Shown: positions 20,961-33,040 of the stretch, one piece after another | Numbering within the stretch: the first letter of the stretch is position 1 | Layout: each line of letters begins with the position of its first letter | From: Morinoia aosen | Lineage: Eukaryota; Arthropoda; Malacostraca; Amphipoda; Talitridae | Reading direction: 5' to 3' | Assembly: GCA_030386875.1 (NCBI GenBank) | Contig: CM059571.1 | Location: 22,500,355-22,564,354, forward strand | DNA: 64,000 nt | Made by a program: the position numbers and the translations under genes | Notes under the pieces: model-generated | What the model saw: only the letters and a program-made list of their open reading frames with translations | What the model was told of the DNA's origin: nothing | Databases searched by the model: none

Positions 20961-23900
20961 TGAATTGCGATGGCGTTGTTGCATGCCGCTGACGCGGAGC
21001 TCTTAGTATGCAAGAGATATTGGCAGGCTTGAGGGCAGCAACTCAGCAGCAAATGATTAGATAGATTTGCCCGTCAATTTACTCTGCCCTCTGTTTCATC
21101 TCTGTAAAATGCAGTTCTGTCCAGTAACATATCAATTTCGCAACGCATTAAGGATCGCCGTAAACTTGATGTTAGTGCAGGTTATTGAATGTTTCTGATG
21201 ATTCATTTGACTTTGTTTGTCTCACTCTTCATTGTTCACATGACATATTTACAAAAGTGTAACTGTCGCATTTAAAACCACGCCACTTTTAATTGAAGCA
21301 TATACTACAGAGGTTTGACCGTTATGAACTAGTAAACTGTTGTTTTTTAATGGATTAATGTCCAGGATAAGACTTAATTTTTTAGAACCGACTGTGTCTT
21401 TGCTGAAATAACTCTTCTTTTTATTGCTGGACGTTTAACATAAGAATGAATTACCTCATCGATGCTTCAGAGGGTGAAAATACATTCTGGAAAGTCTTCT
21501 TCCCATTAAAAGTTATAGACTTTAATGAGCGTAAACTGTGGGAAAATTTTGCTAATAAATGAGAGAATTAAATACATCCATAGTAATTGGATGCAATCAC
21601 TTTGGAATACGATAGATGGAGTCGTGTGAAAGATTGAAGCAGCGAGAATGCAACAACGGAAACAACTCCACAAAAAAGCGTACGTTGAGATGTTTCACGA
21701 CAGAGGGAACTTATAAGCCATTGCATTAGGAACATATATACCAATGCAATAGAAGACATTTGAAGGATCAAGCACAAGCGTTTCCAGGAGAAAACAGCCC
21801 ATAAAATGATCTCAATGCAGATTGTTTTCACTTGCGCTTCAGGGCTACAATACAATTTAACTTGGCTGCAGAATTTGTGACATCATTATCTTACGTGAAT
21901 GTGAAAGATTGGAAATATTTTTTAGGGATATATTTTGTGTGGGTCGTATTCTGTCCTCGAAAAATTTATAATTAGCCTTGTAGGCATTCCAACTACAACA
22001 AAAAACATTCGGAAAAAGGTTCCTATAATTCTAGCTTCGTACATTACTAACACGAACAAAACTCAAGGGTAAGACGCAATTCAAGGCCGTGTTCCAAGCT
22101 ACTCAACTCTGGAATTACGTTTCTTTATTGTTTCGCTCTCAAAATATCCTGATAATGAAAATTCAGTTCGAATATTTTGGCGCACTTTATAGGAATATGT
22201 TTTATCAATGCAGCTGCCAAAAAAGTGCTGGACTTCGTTGTATGGTTTACGAGTGCGCATCATGACGTATAGTCTTCCCGCAACAAGTCATGACACTCCA
22301 TTGGAGACTGCGCAGCACTAGTATAGAGAAAAATGTCGTACAATTATTCTATTTCACATGACCCTGTGAATGTTTCTACACTGGCAATTTAAAATTTTGT
22401 TTACGCAAAAAAAATCGAGATCAAGATAAATATTTGCAATTATGAAAAGAAATTAATTTGGAACAATTTTTTAAAATGATTCTAAACATTTTCGTTTAAT
22501 TTTCATGAAGAACAAACATGAGCCACGATCCATTGAAAAAAATAATAATTGAGGATTCATAATAGATAAAACCATGAAATTTTTCACGATCCGTACGGAG
22601 AATATAGAGTACGACAAATCGATGAAGACCTTCCTTCTTTACGTATAATGAATTATAACGGAATAGTTTTAGGGCTCAAGATATCGCAATACCCTATTTT
22701 AATATTCGCTAAACTCCTAAAAAGTATTCTATAAAATCAATTAACTTGTACTTTGACGGTTGCGCGTTTATCTAAATGTCGTCATTTATGCAACCTAAAA
22801 AATTAGCAAACCACAACGCACCAGATTTCAATATGTCAAGTTTTATTATTGGTTTGCACCTTTTCGTAATATAAGAGACTTAACAATGAATTGTTTTGCC
22901 TCCGGGCAAAGTCATGCAAACGAGACCACAAGTGCGATGTTACCACGTCGAACAGACGATACTAAAAATGCGTGAAATCAAATTCTCCAGGATGGCGCAG
23001 GAAATTGACCTCTCGATCACGGATTAGAAAGCCATATTATTTAAAATTATACGATTGGTTTTGTCTCGTGTAACGAGAAATTTCTCACTTATACTTACAA
23101 TTTTGAACTATTTCAGTTTTAGAACTGTTCCTGGAATTTCGGGGAAAATTGTACCAATTTGGTTTGAAATAAATACTCAACCTTATCTATCAGCTCGTAA
23201 ATTTCATAACAACTTAATTTTAGGTTTTAAAAGCATAAATGTAAAAATCAACAGAAAGTGCCTTTTACAATCAATTTCAAAATTTAAACCAAACGTTGAC
23301 ATTTGAAAACTAAAAAAAGTTAGCAAGGCTTGGGTTCTTGTTGATTTCGCAAACTAGGGTTTCGTCCTACGTGAGGCTTTGTCTTAATTCCCCATGTCTC
23401 AGCAAGTTTCTCTGCACACTCAGCATGCTGTTATTTAATCATGCTACGAAATAGCATTCCAGTTTCCGGGGAAGTTTATGACTTCTGTGAATTGCGCCGG
23501 CACTTCGGCAGAAAACAGAGAACGGAGATCCCTGCACAGCGCGTCCATGCGGGGTTGAGATAAACACGGACAAAATGACGTTGCGCAAACGCAAACTGTC
23601 TAAGCATGCTTACTTGTTGCGTCAGTAACAAAGATTTATAAGACTGTGAATTATCACCATTATGACTTCTACAATATTAATTTTACTAGTGCAAGGCGAT
23701 AGTCGAAATTGTGCGAAAAGACGCTGTTCGACATTGTACGGCAGAGCATGCAAATCGTGACCTGTTTTCATTAAGAAATAAAGGACTAATATTATTATGT
23801 TTGAAGCCACAGTACTTACTATTTTTGTATCTAATACTATGTAGAAGCGAGACTCGATAAATACTTATGTATACCCAAAGCATTATTATACAGGTTTTTT

Positions 23901-26159
23901 TACATTTTTGCAATTGATGATGTCTTAGCGAATTTGTTCTTGATTATTTTCTCATCAGGACATAAAAAAATGAATGTTGTTCTTAAGTGGTGACATGAAT
24001 TTGAACGAATGCTGATTTATTAATCATTATCTATGTACGCATGAAATTGTGATAATCACATCTGTTCGTTGAATTGAAAGTTTGCGCATACACTTGTAAA
24101 ATATCACATTCTACTCTCTGATTTCAATGATAACATAAGTCAAAATTAACGAAGGAGGAACTGATAATGACAAAAATAAAAACTTCCAACTACTTTATAG
24201 GGCATTGAATATGATTTTATTTAAAGAGGTTTTGAAAATCTAATCACTTTGGTTACGACCGCCAATTTTGACGAAGTTCTACAGTCTCTTCGGGAAGTTA
24301 TATGTTTTCAAAGGTGCGTTTCCTAAACATTCCCGACGAATGGAAGTGCGCTTCAACATTGCGAATAAGAATTGATATTCGTAAAATGCTTATAGATGTT
24401 TTTCCAGTACAAATATATGCGGGCTTCGTAAATCAAAATGGCACTCAATGAACTGTAGAAGCTTAAAGTTTTTGGTAAATGAATATAGCTTCTTTTTAAA
24501 AGGCTTGAACGTAACTGCTTTCTCTTTGCAAGACTGCATAAGTGACTTGACCCAAAGGTTCACAGGTGGTCAAGTCTATATAATAATAGAAAGAAAAACA
24601 TTTCATTTCCAATAGAGATTATATAAAAAACATCATTGTTTTTTAAAATATTTAAAGTAAGGATCCTCAGCTGATACACACACACAACTACAATTCGAAA
24701 GGAAGACATAATTTCATTGACGATGCATTGTTGAAAACTCTCCTTTTAATGCACACTTACATTAAAATACGAGCTCATTCCTTACATCTGCGGTATAAAG
24801 TATTATTTTTAAAAGTAAAATGGGTGGATTAATATAATTCTGCGTCTAAGAATATGAGGTTGACATTCAAAACTATATCTTCACTCCTACGTATCAACTA
24901 GTATGCTAATCAATGAGCGCGGTGGAAATACATTTGATCACTCCATAAATTTATATTTCCATGTTGATAATAGTGGCACAAAAGAGTCTACCTATGTCAG
25001 AAACATGTAAAGGATTTTTCTGCAACGGAAATTAAGACATGTACGAGATAGAGTAGTTGGAGACAGGCTCGCACGTGAAATTACCTACCTAGATAAGGCT
25101 GTCATAATATACTCAAACGAGCGTAAGAACTAAATGATAAAGTGCATCACACAAGGCTAAAAAGAACATTTTAGGACGTGAATATGAGAAAAAAACATTA
25201 ATGTAATATGAAGTCAAAGCATTAGATAAAATTGCATTATTTCTGAAATTCTTTATGCTAATGCCTTTAATTGATAAACATACATAGGTGCCATGACGGT
25301 CCATGTCAATGGTTGTACAAAGACGAACAGAAAAAAGGATCCCGTAGCTAGTTAATTGAAGCTGAATAGTGTTTATTTATTTATGAATGCAGTATAGGTA
25401 AAGATAACGAAGGTTCATACTTCGGTCATCTGAACGTTCATAATCTTGTCTGTTTGTATGCTGGCTCGCCCCCACATAGGCTGGTTTCAGGATAATATAG
25501 GGCGAAATTCAACACGATAGCGAAAAATTCTACTTCTTTTTCAGGTTGCTCTTATACTTCAAGCTTTCCACTATATATGTTGGAGGCGAAACATTCACAT
25601 TCTTCTCAACCCTACTTATATTAATACTACACGATACATTGAGGATGCGATTTGCTACAAATGTTCATTTTACGAGACATTTTCCATTCTTTTCAGCAAG
25701 CTTTAAGAAAATGCTATTAAATGTTAAATTATTTCTATCTGTGGGAAAAGTGTAATAATCAACTAATATCTAGTTTAGAAATTAGTTTTAAGAGCAACCT
25801 GACCCAACGGGTAAAGTGTGTTTATATCCTGTTGAAAAAAAAGGAATTTTCGGGGGAACACGAGTAAGTAGCGAATTTTCACGCATGAGAAATTTCGTTT
25901 ACTAAACTGTCAGTATGCAGCATTGTAGCGTATACAAAACTCTGGCAGATTATAGTTCTTAATAATTAATTTCACTATTGTAAATAAAACAATTGAATTT
26001 GCAATGATGTTCCCGGATTCACGTACAACAAAAACATGTACGGCGCACGGTAAAGGTATTCAACCAGATCATTATTGCGATATTTTGTCGTGTTTACTTT
26101 CTGTAACTGCTCGGAGACGATATCCTCGTGATAAAATTAGGTATTCGCAAGTGCATAGT
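20961..26159. other. Long AT-rich region without recognisable genes
   Basis: No gene or named element found. A 95-codon minus stretch at 21855-21568 is hydrophobic (IALVYMFLMQWLISSL) but starts at TTG and has no family signature. ORFs at 23055-23306, 23622-23913 and 25546-25755 look like AT-rich chance frames. Old unrecognised repeats are likely. Confidence 0.45.
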
Positions 26160-27060
26160 GACATTTTCATTCACTCTTTAATCCCACCTAATCTTCTGTT
26201 GATCATGATTTTCCAGTGTTCCTCAAAGATTTTCATTCAGGTTGAGAACCGGCGGTTGGTTTTGCCACTGGAGTGCAATGATTTCGTAGTTATGTAACTA
26301 TTCATTCGCGAAATTTGCCGTGTGTTTGGAACCGTTGTCCTGTTGGAACGTCTACTTGTGCATCTTTAATTAACGCTTAGCACTCGGGTTGTATTTCTTC
26401 AAAATGTGACGTTGCATGACATCATCCATCTTTCCTATAATAATGTGGAGTGGCATGGCAGGTGAAACAACCCGAAACCTTAATACTATCACCTCCATCT
26501 CCACAGTTAGTCTGTGTTTTTGTCAAGTTGATAGCCTGTTTTCTTCGTCCTCAAACACGCCGAGCGACATTGCATCAAAACGGTTCATTTTTGTTTTTAT
26601 CAGGCTGGAAGACAGGTTTCCACAACTCTTTTTATTCTCTAAATATTCAATAGCAAAATTTAAACAAATTTTCAACATGCTTTTTCGTTAACAGGGGAGT
26701 TTTACGAATCCTCTAACTTTTTATCTTGTTCCTGTATGTTCTAAGCTGGTGGTTCTGTCACGTTTGCACCAGATACTTCAATATAAATTTTTAACTCTCT
26801 TGACATTGGCAATTGGGTGTGGTGCCATATTCCTTAAATTTACCACTAATTGAACTTACGTTAGAATGTGGTAAATTTAATCGGGCTGAAAAATTTCTGC
26901 AGGAAATTCCATTCGCATGAATTAAGTAATTGACTTCCAATGAGATTCTAGAAATTCTTTCACCATCGGTATGATTTGTTTTGGATGAATTTCTGCAGTG
27001 GTGGCTTATTGGCAACAAAGAATGCATGTTTAAAAAAGTTAATGCTTTATTTTGGATCTT
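26160..27060 (-). pseudogene. Tc1/mariner-type transposase relic
   Basis: Reading the minus strand from 27 kb downward gives, with stops and frame changes, the order of a Tc1-like transposase. First is the N-terminal helix-turn-helix (LNLPHSNVSSISGKFKEYGT, about 26900-26840). Then come TPLLTKKHVENLFKF and LWKPVFQPDKNKNEPF at the first catalytic Asp. A region equivalent to GSIMVWGCF follows, then FQQDNGSKHTANF at the second catalytic Asp (26311-26347). Last is NLNENL, equivalent to NPIENLWG, near 26230. The second Asp and the Glu are kept, but stops throughout make it non-functional. The normal protein is about 340 aa and cuts and pastes the element at TA. No intact inverted termini were identified. 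Confidence 0.85.
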
Positions 27061-27075
27061 TTGTTCACATATTAA

Positions 27076-27297
27076 CACATTGATTGCGATGGGTTAAACT
27101 GAAGTTTAATATTTCACTCAACTTTTAAGTCAAAACTTGGGAAAAATGTTATAAATCAAACATTATTTGGGCATATCAAATACGATTAATTCAATAAGAC
27201 TGTTGAAAATTTTTCAAACGACTCATCACTGCAGGTCGTTTCGCACTTGGAATAACGTAAGCACGACCCACCGGTGGGTCATACCACAACCAATGTG
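27076..27297 (+). mobile_element. piggyBac-like MITE (family A, copy 4)
   Basis: The left end CACATTGATTGCGATGGG follows TTAA (27072-27075). The right end CACAACCAATGTG precedes TTCA. The termini are inverted (CACATTGrTTGyG). Inside the right end is a perfect 16-bp palindrome, GACCCACCGGTGGGTC (27266-27281). This 222-bp copy is uninterrupted and serves as the empty-site reference for the nested insertion at 17.46 kb. No coding capacity. Confidence 0.75.
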
Positions 27298-27301
27298 TTC
27301 A

Positions 27302-27736
27302 TAACTATAATCTGACATTGTTACGTAAGTGCCAGGCTACCAACAGGTCAACCCACGCAGAGTCTTGAGTGTACAAATACTTCTGCCCTCCTTTCTTTCC
27401 CCCCCGCTGTATTTAAGTGGCAAATCAAGACCACACGCATGACGATATGATGAAGGAAAAACAGGTTATGTTTACGTTTAACTAGTGTTGGAGACCGCCG
27501 CGTCCTCATAAGTATATATATTAAAAGGGAAGTCTTGATGTATTAAAACGAATTTAAACAATTTATTTACCACAAGTGATTTCGAAGTATATTGTTTCTT
27601 TAGTCTACTACAATGGCCAAATTTGAGTATAGCTACCCGTGGGCCCGAATATCATGACTACAATTGTAACGTAGAGCTTCAAGTTGTTTTAGTCGAGACA
27701 TAGTGTGGAGGCACAGCAGCGCTACATGGAGCTTAC
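27302..27736. other. Unassigned spacer
   Basis: No gene recognised. Includes a pyrimidine tract with CCCCCC near 27400. Confidence 0.4.
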
Positions 27737-27772
27737 CTGTCGTTCGGAAGCAGCAGCGTTCAGAGGAGACAT
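27737..27772 (-). CDS. Candidate first coding exon (minus strand)
   Basis: On the minus strand, ATG at 27772 opens MSPLNAAASERQ and runs straight into CAG then GTAAGC, a strong splice donor at 27736. The 36 coding bases are GC-rich and sit in a GC-richer patch (27.70-27.87 kb). I do not recognise the protein from 12 residues. A similar ATG-exon-GTAAGC arrangement on the opposite strand begins 546 bp away at 28318, so this could be a divergent gene pair. Both could also be chance. Confidence 0.22.
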
Positions 27773-28317
27773 GAAGTGCTCCGCTACGCAGGACGCGAGA
27801 GGTCTGTATACTAAGACTGGTGTCGAAATGACGCCTGAAAACCTCCCCTTGAGTCTCATTCAGTTACGCCAGAACCAAATATTAAATTAAGTTGAATTGA
27901 AAAACATATGGTTTGAAGACATTAATTACCCATTGATATCTTGCACAACTAGAAAGCTGTTATGAGCGTTTCTACTACACAAGTTTCCCTACCTCTCCAA
28001 CTTACTCTACATCAATCTTTCAGATGCAGACACGAAACGAAAACATTAATGTAAATAAATTGGAATACAAAAATTCGAAAATCGTAGTCATAATAGTGCT
28101 TAGATGCCCACAGGATAGGATGAGAATCAATTCTAGAGTGCAAATACTGTGTTACAATGCAGCTGTGCACGAAGATATAGACGGTACTGATGTACAGTCC
28201 GTAGCTCCTCACAGAAATACATGGGCTTCAGAGCAATGCAGGTACGCACGGCGATGCAGACAGTACCGACGTACGGAGTGCAGCAGGAGCGCCGGCCGTA
28301 AGTATGAGGTCTGGAAG

Positions 28318-28351
28318 ATGTCAGAGCAGAGCGGTGCTTCACTGATCACAG
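28318..28351 (+). CDS. Candidate first coding exon (plus strand)
   Basis: ATG at 28318 (preceded by GGAAG, with A at -3) gives MSEQSGASLIT and then ACAG followed by GTAAGC, a good donor at 28352. The exon would end in phase 1. The surrounding 28.2-28.4 kb is GC-richer than the flanks. The same DNA also belongs to a 128-codon open frame (28024-28410) with no known motif. No matching downstream exon was identified, so the gene, if any, is unnamed. Confidence 0.22.
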
Positions 28352-30533
28352 GTAAGCAAGCCTCTTCTGTACCCGCGGCCTTAGCCCAGCCTTGTTTTGG
28401 TCAATCGTAAAGTTTAACTACACAGGAACATCTTTCCATCGTGCAGCTAAGAACTAACCTTTTTTGTCGAAAAAACTAACCAATAATTGGTTAATTATTC
28501 AAAACGTCCACGCTGTTTGCGAATATGCCAATATGAGTCTGGAACCTTACGTGATCCGGTTATAAGAGCAGGGAATGAGCACAATTAATTTTGAAACGCG
28601 TTTCCTCACGCATGAGTTTGAAAACAAACTAGTGGATCATACTGGGAAATAGTTATTTAACAGAAGCAGTTAAGAAATTGATGGGGGGCACGGGGCAGCA
28701 AAAATTTAACAAGTGCTCACAGAATGGGCTTCCCCACCTCAAGATAACTAAGTTTATTACTTAAAAATTCCAGAAAAAAAAATTCAGTTACCAAGTTTTG
28801 TTCATCAATTTGAAAAAATTCCAAGAGTATAATTAGCAAATCGATGATGGATTTGATTGGTCATACTATAGCTTTGATTTGAATTTCGCTTATATCCTCT
28901 CAATTCCTGCCACAGTTGTTACAGTGATGAAATAAACGACAACCCTGCAGGGTTGTAAGAAGCTGAGTGCTTTCACTGTCACAAGTTGTTGGAAAACACT
29001 CTGGGAGATTATGGCAAAAAAAAGACCAACCTGGCACCTATATATGCTATCACTTGTCGCTGGAGTTTAGTAACTTTCTCACGCAGCAGGGTAAATTCGC
29101 TTCTAATGGGAACTCATCAATGTTATACTCTTTTCGGTTATCGATTAGAGTTGTGGAAGTTTGTCCGGCATACTCGAGTAAAAGAAACTCATCGATGAAC
29201 GCTAAAATTGTCCTCTTCTATAGAGAGAAAGAAACACTGCGTTGAAGGGGATGAGGCTTGTGGATGAGGAACTTAAAATGACATCTAGGTTATTCGCAAC
29301 ACTATTTATAGAAAACAGTGTTACTCGCTACAAATATTAGACACAAAATATTCGTTTTATTTGTTTGAGAACTCATAACCAATTCTAAGAATGCCAATGA
29401 GGGATAATTAATATAGAATAAATTTGTAGGGGATTTTGACGTGTGTAATATCAGTGTTCAAAATTTATCAATTTCTGATGTCTTATTTTACCAAATTTTT
29501 GTATGGTTAAATTTTTTCTTTGTGTTAACCTGGAGAACACGAATTAACCTGGAAAATAACCCTTATGAAGTATTGTCATACATGATAAGGATAAAATAAT
29601 AATATTCCGAATCACATCATTCCTTGTTATGTTTTAAACTCTAGTGTTAGAAATTATAAGCACATGGAGTAAATTAATGCTTGTCTCCTTCACTCGTACT
29701 TAGTTTTCTTGAAACCATTCCCAAATGAAATTGGCGAATAAATTGCTGTTTTATCCATTCTTCGTACAAATTTTCTGTTTTTTTACAGTCAAACTTAATG
29801 CATTATCAGTGTAAATACAGTGTTTTTCTAGCGCATTAGCCGGACATATCCTAATGAAAGCCTGTCCGATGATGGGAATCTGTGAAAACAAGACCTTCTG
29901 TCACGTGGCATTTTTTACACATCCGCAGTTTACTTCACCGAGCCCCATGCATGCAAGCTTGGTGTTCCAATTGAAAAAAGTCGCAGTGTCCCTCGATCAT
30001 AGCTTCTGCAATTCGATGCAGTAGTCTACTTCAATTCCAATTAAGAGCACTGCATTGCGTCAATAGTTTTGAATGTAGCGAAGATCCATTGAAGTCGAGA
30101 GATATTTAGTGCTGCGAACAGTAAACGTACGCTACAGCTGTACATACTACCAGCAGACAAAATACGATAGTAAGAACTACTCTAATGCCCCCTACTGCAC
30201 TTCGTTTCCGAACTGGGGAAAAACTGCAGTAACGCGCTCAGCCACAGTGCAAGGAAACAGCTGTAAATGCGGACATGCCGTCAGTGACGCTGGATTATTT
30301 TTACTGCACCGAATTGTTGAAATACTGCATCCTTTTTATAGGGAAAAGCATTCGCCAGATACAAAAAGAGCGATTTGAAGGAACACTATTTTCCACCCAT
30401 TTATTTCTTCTCTGTATCAAAGTCGGAATTAGGCATTACTTTAACATGGTGAGATCAAGAAATGCTAGTTGTGATGACATTGGTGATATTTTTTCTGCCG
30501 CTCACAGCAAGTACCGAAAGAAGTAGAGCATAC
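28352..30533. other. Unassigned region
   Basis: AT-rich. ORFs at 28967-29245 and 30109-30526 have no recognised motif. No element boundaries seen. Confidence 0.4.
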
Positions 30534-30665
30534 AATGTCCAGCCATGCAGCTGAAGATCCAGTTAAAGCTCAGATTCATTTACGATTACCAAATCTTAGA
30601 ATTGTCGAGCTTCCTGAAAAGAAGACAGAGGGTGGAGCCTCATTCCGACGAATTCTCTCTAAATG
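30534..30665 (+). CDS. Small ORF with coding-like codon use, unidentified
   Basis: ATG at 30534 to TGA at 30663-30665, 43 codons, reading MSSHAAEDPVKAQIHLRLPN and ending FRRILSK. Charged and hydrophobic residues are balanced and codons are not AT-driven, unlike neighbouring chance frames. HLRLPNLRIVELP faintly recalls the LPxLxLPxF region of BEL/Pao gag proteins, but that is speculation. It may be a fragment of a dead retroelement, or chance. Confidence 0.2.
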
Positions 30666-31197
30666 AGATTTTTTGGCGGCCTGCTCTTTATTGAGCTCGG
30701 AAAGAGTCATGTGACGTTCTTGCGTGGATTCTTGTTCTATTCTACAAAAAAACACATAAGTTATCGAAAGTTGATTATTAAGTACACCGTTCCTCTATAC
30801 GAAGAATTAGTTTCTCAAGTGGAAGTTTTCGTTTTAATGATGTATTTTTCTGTAAAGAATCAAACCGCTGTAGAAAAAATTCCCTTTTATTCTTCCTTCA
30901 ATTACCTGGAAGAATAGTTCTCTCGATAAATCTGTGTATTCCAATAGAACGGACTTGTACTTTCTGTTCGACCAGCCGCATTTGAAATAATAATGGAACC
31001 TCATAACAATCAGGTTCCGAGATTCTGAATGTCAAAAAATTTGAACTTCCTTCCGATTTCTCGGTAAGTGGATTACATTCAGCGTTGTCCTCAATGGTTT
31101 TGAATGGATTGGCGTTTGAGAATGAATGGAAATATTGCACTCACACTCACGGTAAACTCGAGTCTCATGCCAAAATTTGTATTATGATTATTGAGTT
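30666..31197. other. Unassigned spacer
   Basis: No gene or element recognised. Confidence 0.4.
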
Positions 31198-31426
31198 TGT
31201 CGGTTCCGTCCCAGGGTCTTATTTAATCAGCTCGGGCGACCCAGAGTTATAATCTATCAGTGAACGATAAATTAACGAAGAGTCACCACACACAGACGGC
31301 TGGAAGGTCGGCAAGGCGCCAGCTTCTACTCAGAATCTTCTCTCACTACTCACCTTTCCCGAAAACTCGGCTCAAATTTCACTAGAAAAATTCCGGACTG
31401 ACTTTGTGACTGAGTGTCGTGTTACA
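31198..31426 (-). mobile_element. Possible solo LTR
   Basis: Read on the minus strand, this 229-bp segment starts TGTAACACGACACTC and ends GGAACCGACA, the TGT...ACA ends of many LTRs. It is GC-richer than its surroundings and has an AATAAG-type signal about 30 bp before its 3' end. No internal retroelement sequence adjoins it and no convincing target duplication flanks it. An LTR call is plausible but unproven. Confidence 0.3.
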
Positions 31427-32560
31427 GGAGCAGTTTATCTTCACAACCATTTTTTGCCGCATTTGCTAATCTATGATCGGTTATCAAAGGGGTAACCAAG
31501 GGAGTATGTGCGAGAGAGTAATATATGCGATAAATATCTTATGGTGTTCTCGACACGCTGTTTCGTTCAAGAGTTTTAATGTACGTGATAATAAAAGCGG
31601 ACTGAATATTAGTATAGTGTCTGTATATGTAGATGAGTTTTCTCTTTCAATTAGCGCTGTCTCTTATCAGCTACTTTACAGTTGAGTTGAGTTACATAAC
31701 AACGTTCACGCGCATGCTTCCTGCGCTCTACAATTACGATGTGTAAGATTCCTTTGTTGACTAAAACACTATATTTTTGCTTGAAAAAGCAAAATCATCT
31801 CCCATTGATGGAGGAGGAAAACGACAGTTTAAAGTTCGGAATGATGTTCCAACAGGAATATAACCTTGCTAGGCTATTTCTTAGAAACATGAAAATGGGA
31901 ACGCAAGACGTAAAACATTTGGGGCTAGATTAATGACCTGTACGGTGTATCATGACTGCAGGAGTTAAGGGTAAAAGTAATAGCAAACTCTTTTATCCCA
32001 TGAACACATTCACGCACTTTTGGGAGTGCCACAAGCAACATCCATAATTACATTATTTGCTGTTTTATAAGGATGCTCTTTTTAAAATTGAAATTAGCAT
32101 TTTGAATGAAAATTCCTTTATCTGAAAATTTGACTTCTTGTTGCAAACAAAGTAGCGATTTTCTTCATGGCAAAAGGTATTTCTCCCCACATAATTTACA
32201 ACTCAGAGCACTGCTCGTACTAAACTACAATAAGTTAAGTAAAAGTAATAATTATATATTGAAGGCAATAGAACCAGCAATGTACTGTTCGGTGGGAAAT
32301 TTTCAAATTTAATGCACAATTACATTTTGCTCAGCAGTTATGGCCAGGCTCAAACAATATAATTGAAACTTCATTCATACACATCTGCGCGATATTTGAT
32401 AGGCAACTGTTCACTGAAAAGCAGAATATCGAAAATGGATTTGCACACTCGACAAAAAATGACAGGATGGGAACAGCTGGCCGAGATGAATGTTTTTAAA
32501 AGTGACTTGCCGAACATTCTAACGATTCCACTCGATTCGAGCTTCTTTAAAGGACTTTGA
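31427..32560. other. Unassigned AT-rich region
   Basis: Short ORFs only (60-70 codons), none with a recognisable motif. Confidence 0.4.
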
Positions 32561-33040
32561 AGCTTGTCCCAGTTTATAAATTGCCCGCTTCAGACACTTT
32601 ATGAGCACTTAGAGATATCGTACGGAGCCCTCAGCGCATCATATCAACGCCCTCGCTCTTACGAGCATCTCGGACAGCGTTCGTTAAGCGGGCATTAACT
32701 GTTAGAGCCCGTCGTAGCTGATCTCGAGCTCCTTCCATATCCACCCACTCGCCGCCTCCGCTTCCTTCCGTTTTCTCGGAAGCCCGCGCTATTTTTGCTC
32801 GCTATAACAGCCTAAATATACGTGGCATGCTGGACAATGAACGGTGGCCGCACGCACAAGCGTCAGTAAGCATAGTCGTTAGGGACGCGACCGCTCGCCA
32901 AGCCGTAGGTGTACGAGTGGGGTACAGGGGCTCTCGTGAGCACCATTACTTCGCCCTTGACATCCGCAGCAAGTATATGATGTCACAATTATGGACAATT
33001 CTTTCCTCAATGGGATTTTCAAGGACGTTCTTCTAAACGA
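32561..33040 (+). other. GC-rich block, possibly promoter-proximal
   Basis: A marked rise in GC and CpG (32.58-32.96 kb) in an AT-rich setting. GCCCGCTT (32582) and AAGCGGGC (about 32685) are inverted about 110 bp apart. A TATA-like AAATATAC lies near 32813. It is followed by an ATG frame (32827-33036, 69 codons) with SVSIVVRDATARQAVGVRV, which has no family match known to me. It could be an unmethylated promoter, an untranslated exon or a GC-rich element. Confidence 0.25.
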
